DNA from: Clostridiaceae bacterium
GTDB taxonomy: Bacteria > Bacillota > Clostridia > Saccharofermentanales > DTU023
Length of the DNA stretch: 42,720 nucleotides
Direction: 5' to 3'
Assembly: GCA_012518795.1 (NCBI GenBank)
Contig: JAAYRL010000014.1
Span: forward strand, 1 to 42,720
The translations under genes and the position numbers were made by a program. The notes beneath the pieces were generated by a model. It ran no database searches. It was not told the origin of the DNA and saw only the letters and a program-made list of their open reading frames with translations. Below are positions 42,571 through 42,720 of the stretch, piece by piece (position 1 is the first letter of the stretch; each line of letters begins with the position of its first letter).

Positions 42571-42720
42571 AAACTTAAAAAGTGTGCAATCACAGCTCGT
42601 AAACCCCGGTTTTAGAGGATAGCATGCACACTATTTAAGGTTATACAGCTAAATTCTCGTATAAACTTAAAAAGTGTGCAATTACAGCTCGTAAACTCCG
42701 GTTTTAGAGGATAGCATGCA
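42571..42720 (+). repeat. 92-bp palindromic repeat array, right edge
   Basis: CTTAAAAAGTGTGCA recurs at a spacing of exactly 92 bp (AAACTTAAAA at 42571 and 42663), with GCACACTATTTAAGG between, and the array runs off the window. Unit length and sequence place it in the same family and orientation as 26191-26612. Confidence 0.9.

Overview
The window comes from a low-GC Gram-positive anaerobe, most likely a member of the Clostridia. The evidence is a tryptophan-type T-box leader, a SufU scaffold, a WalR/WalK-type two-component pair with a WalJ-like metallo-hydrolase nearby, MurT, oligoendopeptidase F, and pyruvate formate-lyase as a fermentative enzyme. I cannot name a genus from sequence alone. 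I saw no tRNA or rRNA genes.

Layout. (1) 1-4624 is the right part of an integrated element that runs off the left edge. Going leftward it has a primase-helicase, an excisionase-like protein and a Cro-like protein; these diverge from a CI-like repressor and a tyrosine integrase. This is the arrangement of phage-inducible chromosomal islands and related satellites. Six 18-bp iterons and an AT-rich block follow the replication gene. Just beyond the integrase terminator is a 37-33-37 bp repeat-spacer-repeat unit whose 33-bp middle matches the serpin gene of this window at 32 of 33 positions, with both match edges exactly at the repeat borders. (2) 4645-8004 holds a PepSY-like protein, a zinc-ribbon membrane protein and a lipoprotein, all of unknown role. 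(3) 8007-11963 is a pyruvate formate-lyase operon. The activating enzyme is fused to a complete Crp/Fnr-type regulator, and pflB is preceded by palindromes of the TGAT-N4-ATCA type. (4) 12102-13586 is a lipoprotein serpin. (5) 13627-22541 contains two paralogous three-gene ABC importers of the TrpXYZ type (binding lipoprotein, permease, ATPase). The first has a good promoter and a T-box with a UGG specifier. An IS110-family element of the IS1111 kind, inserted precisely in a 92-bp repeat array, lies between them. (6) 22865-33137 holds murT, a membrane protein, trxB, pepF, a C39-like secreted peptidase, an HPr-like protein and a LysR regulator. (7) 33196-42506 is a housekeeping block on the minus strand: sufU, walR/walK-like, murA, walJ-like, pth and mfd.

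A striking general feature is that almost every intergenic gap holds its own tandem repeat (units of 12, 18, 27, 37, 48, 53, 81, 92 and 162 bp). The 92-bp family occurs at three places and in both orientations. Several genes appear to use TTG or GTG starts (murA, mfd, the C39-like peptidase, the walK-like kinase). Functionally, the pfl operon looks self-regulating through its fused activase-regulator, the first Trp importer looks controlled by uncharged tRNA-Trp, and the 33-83-42.5 kb block covers cell-wall synthesis and its control, DNA repair, translation quality and Fe-S assembly.
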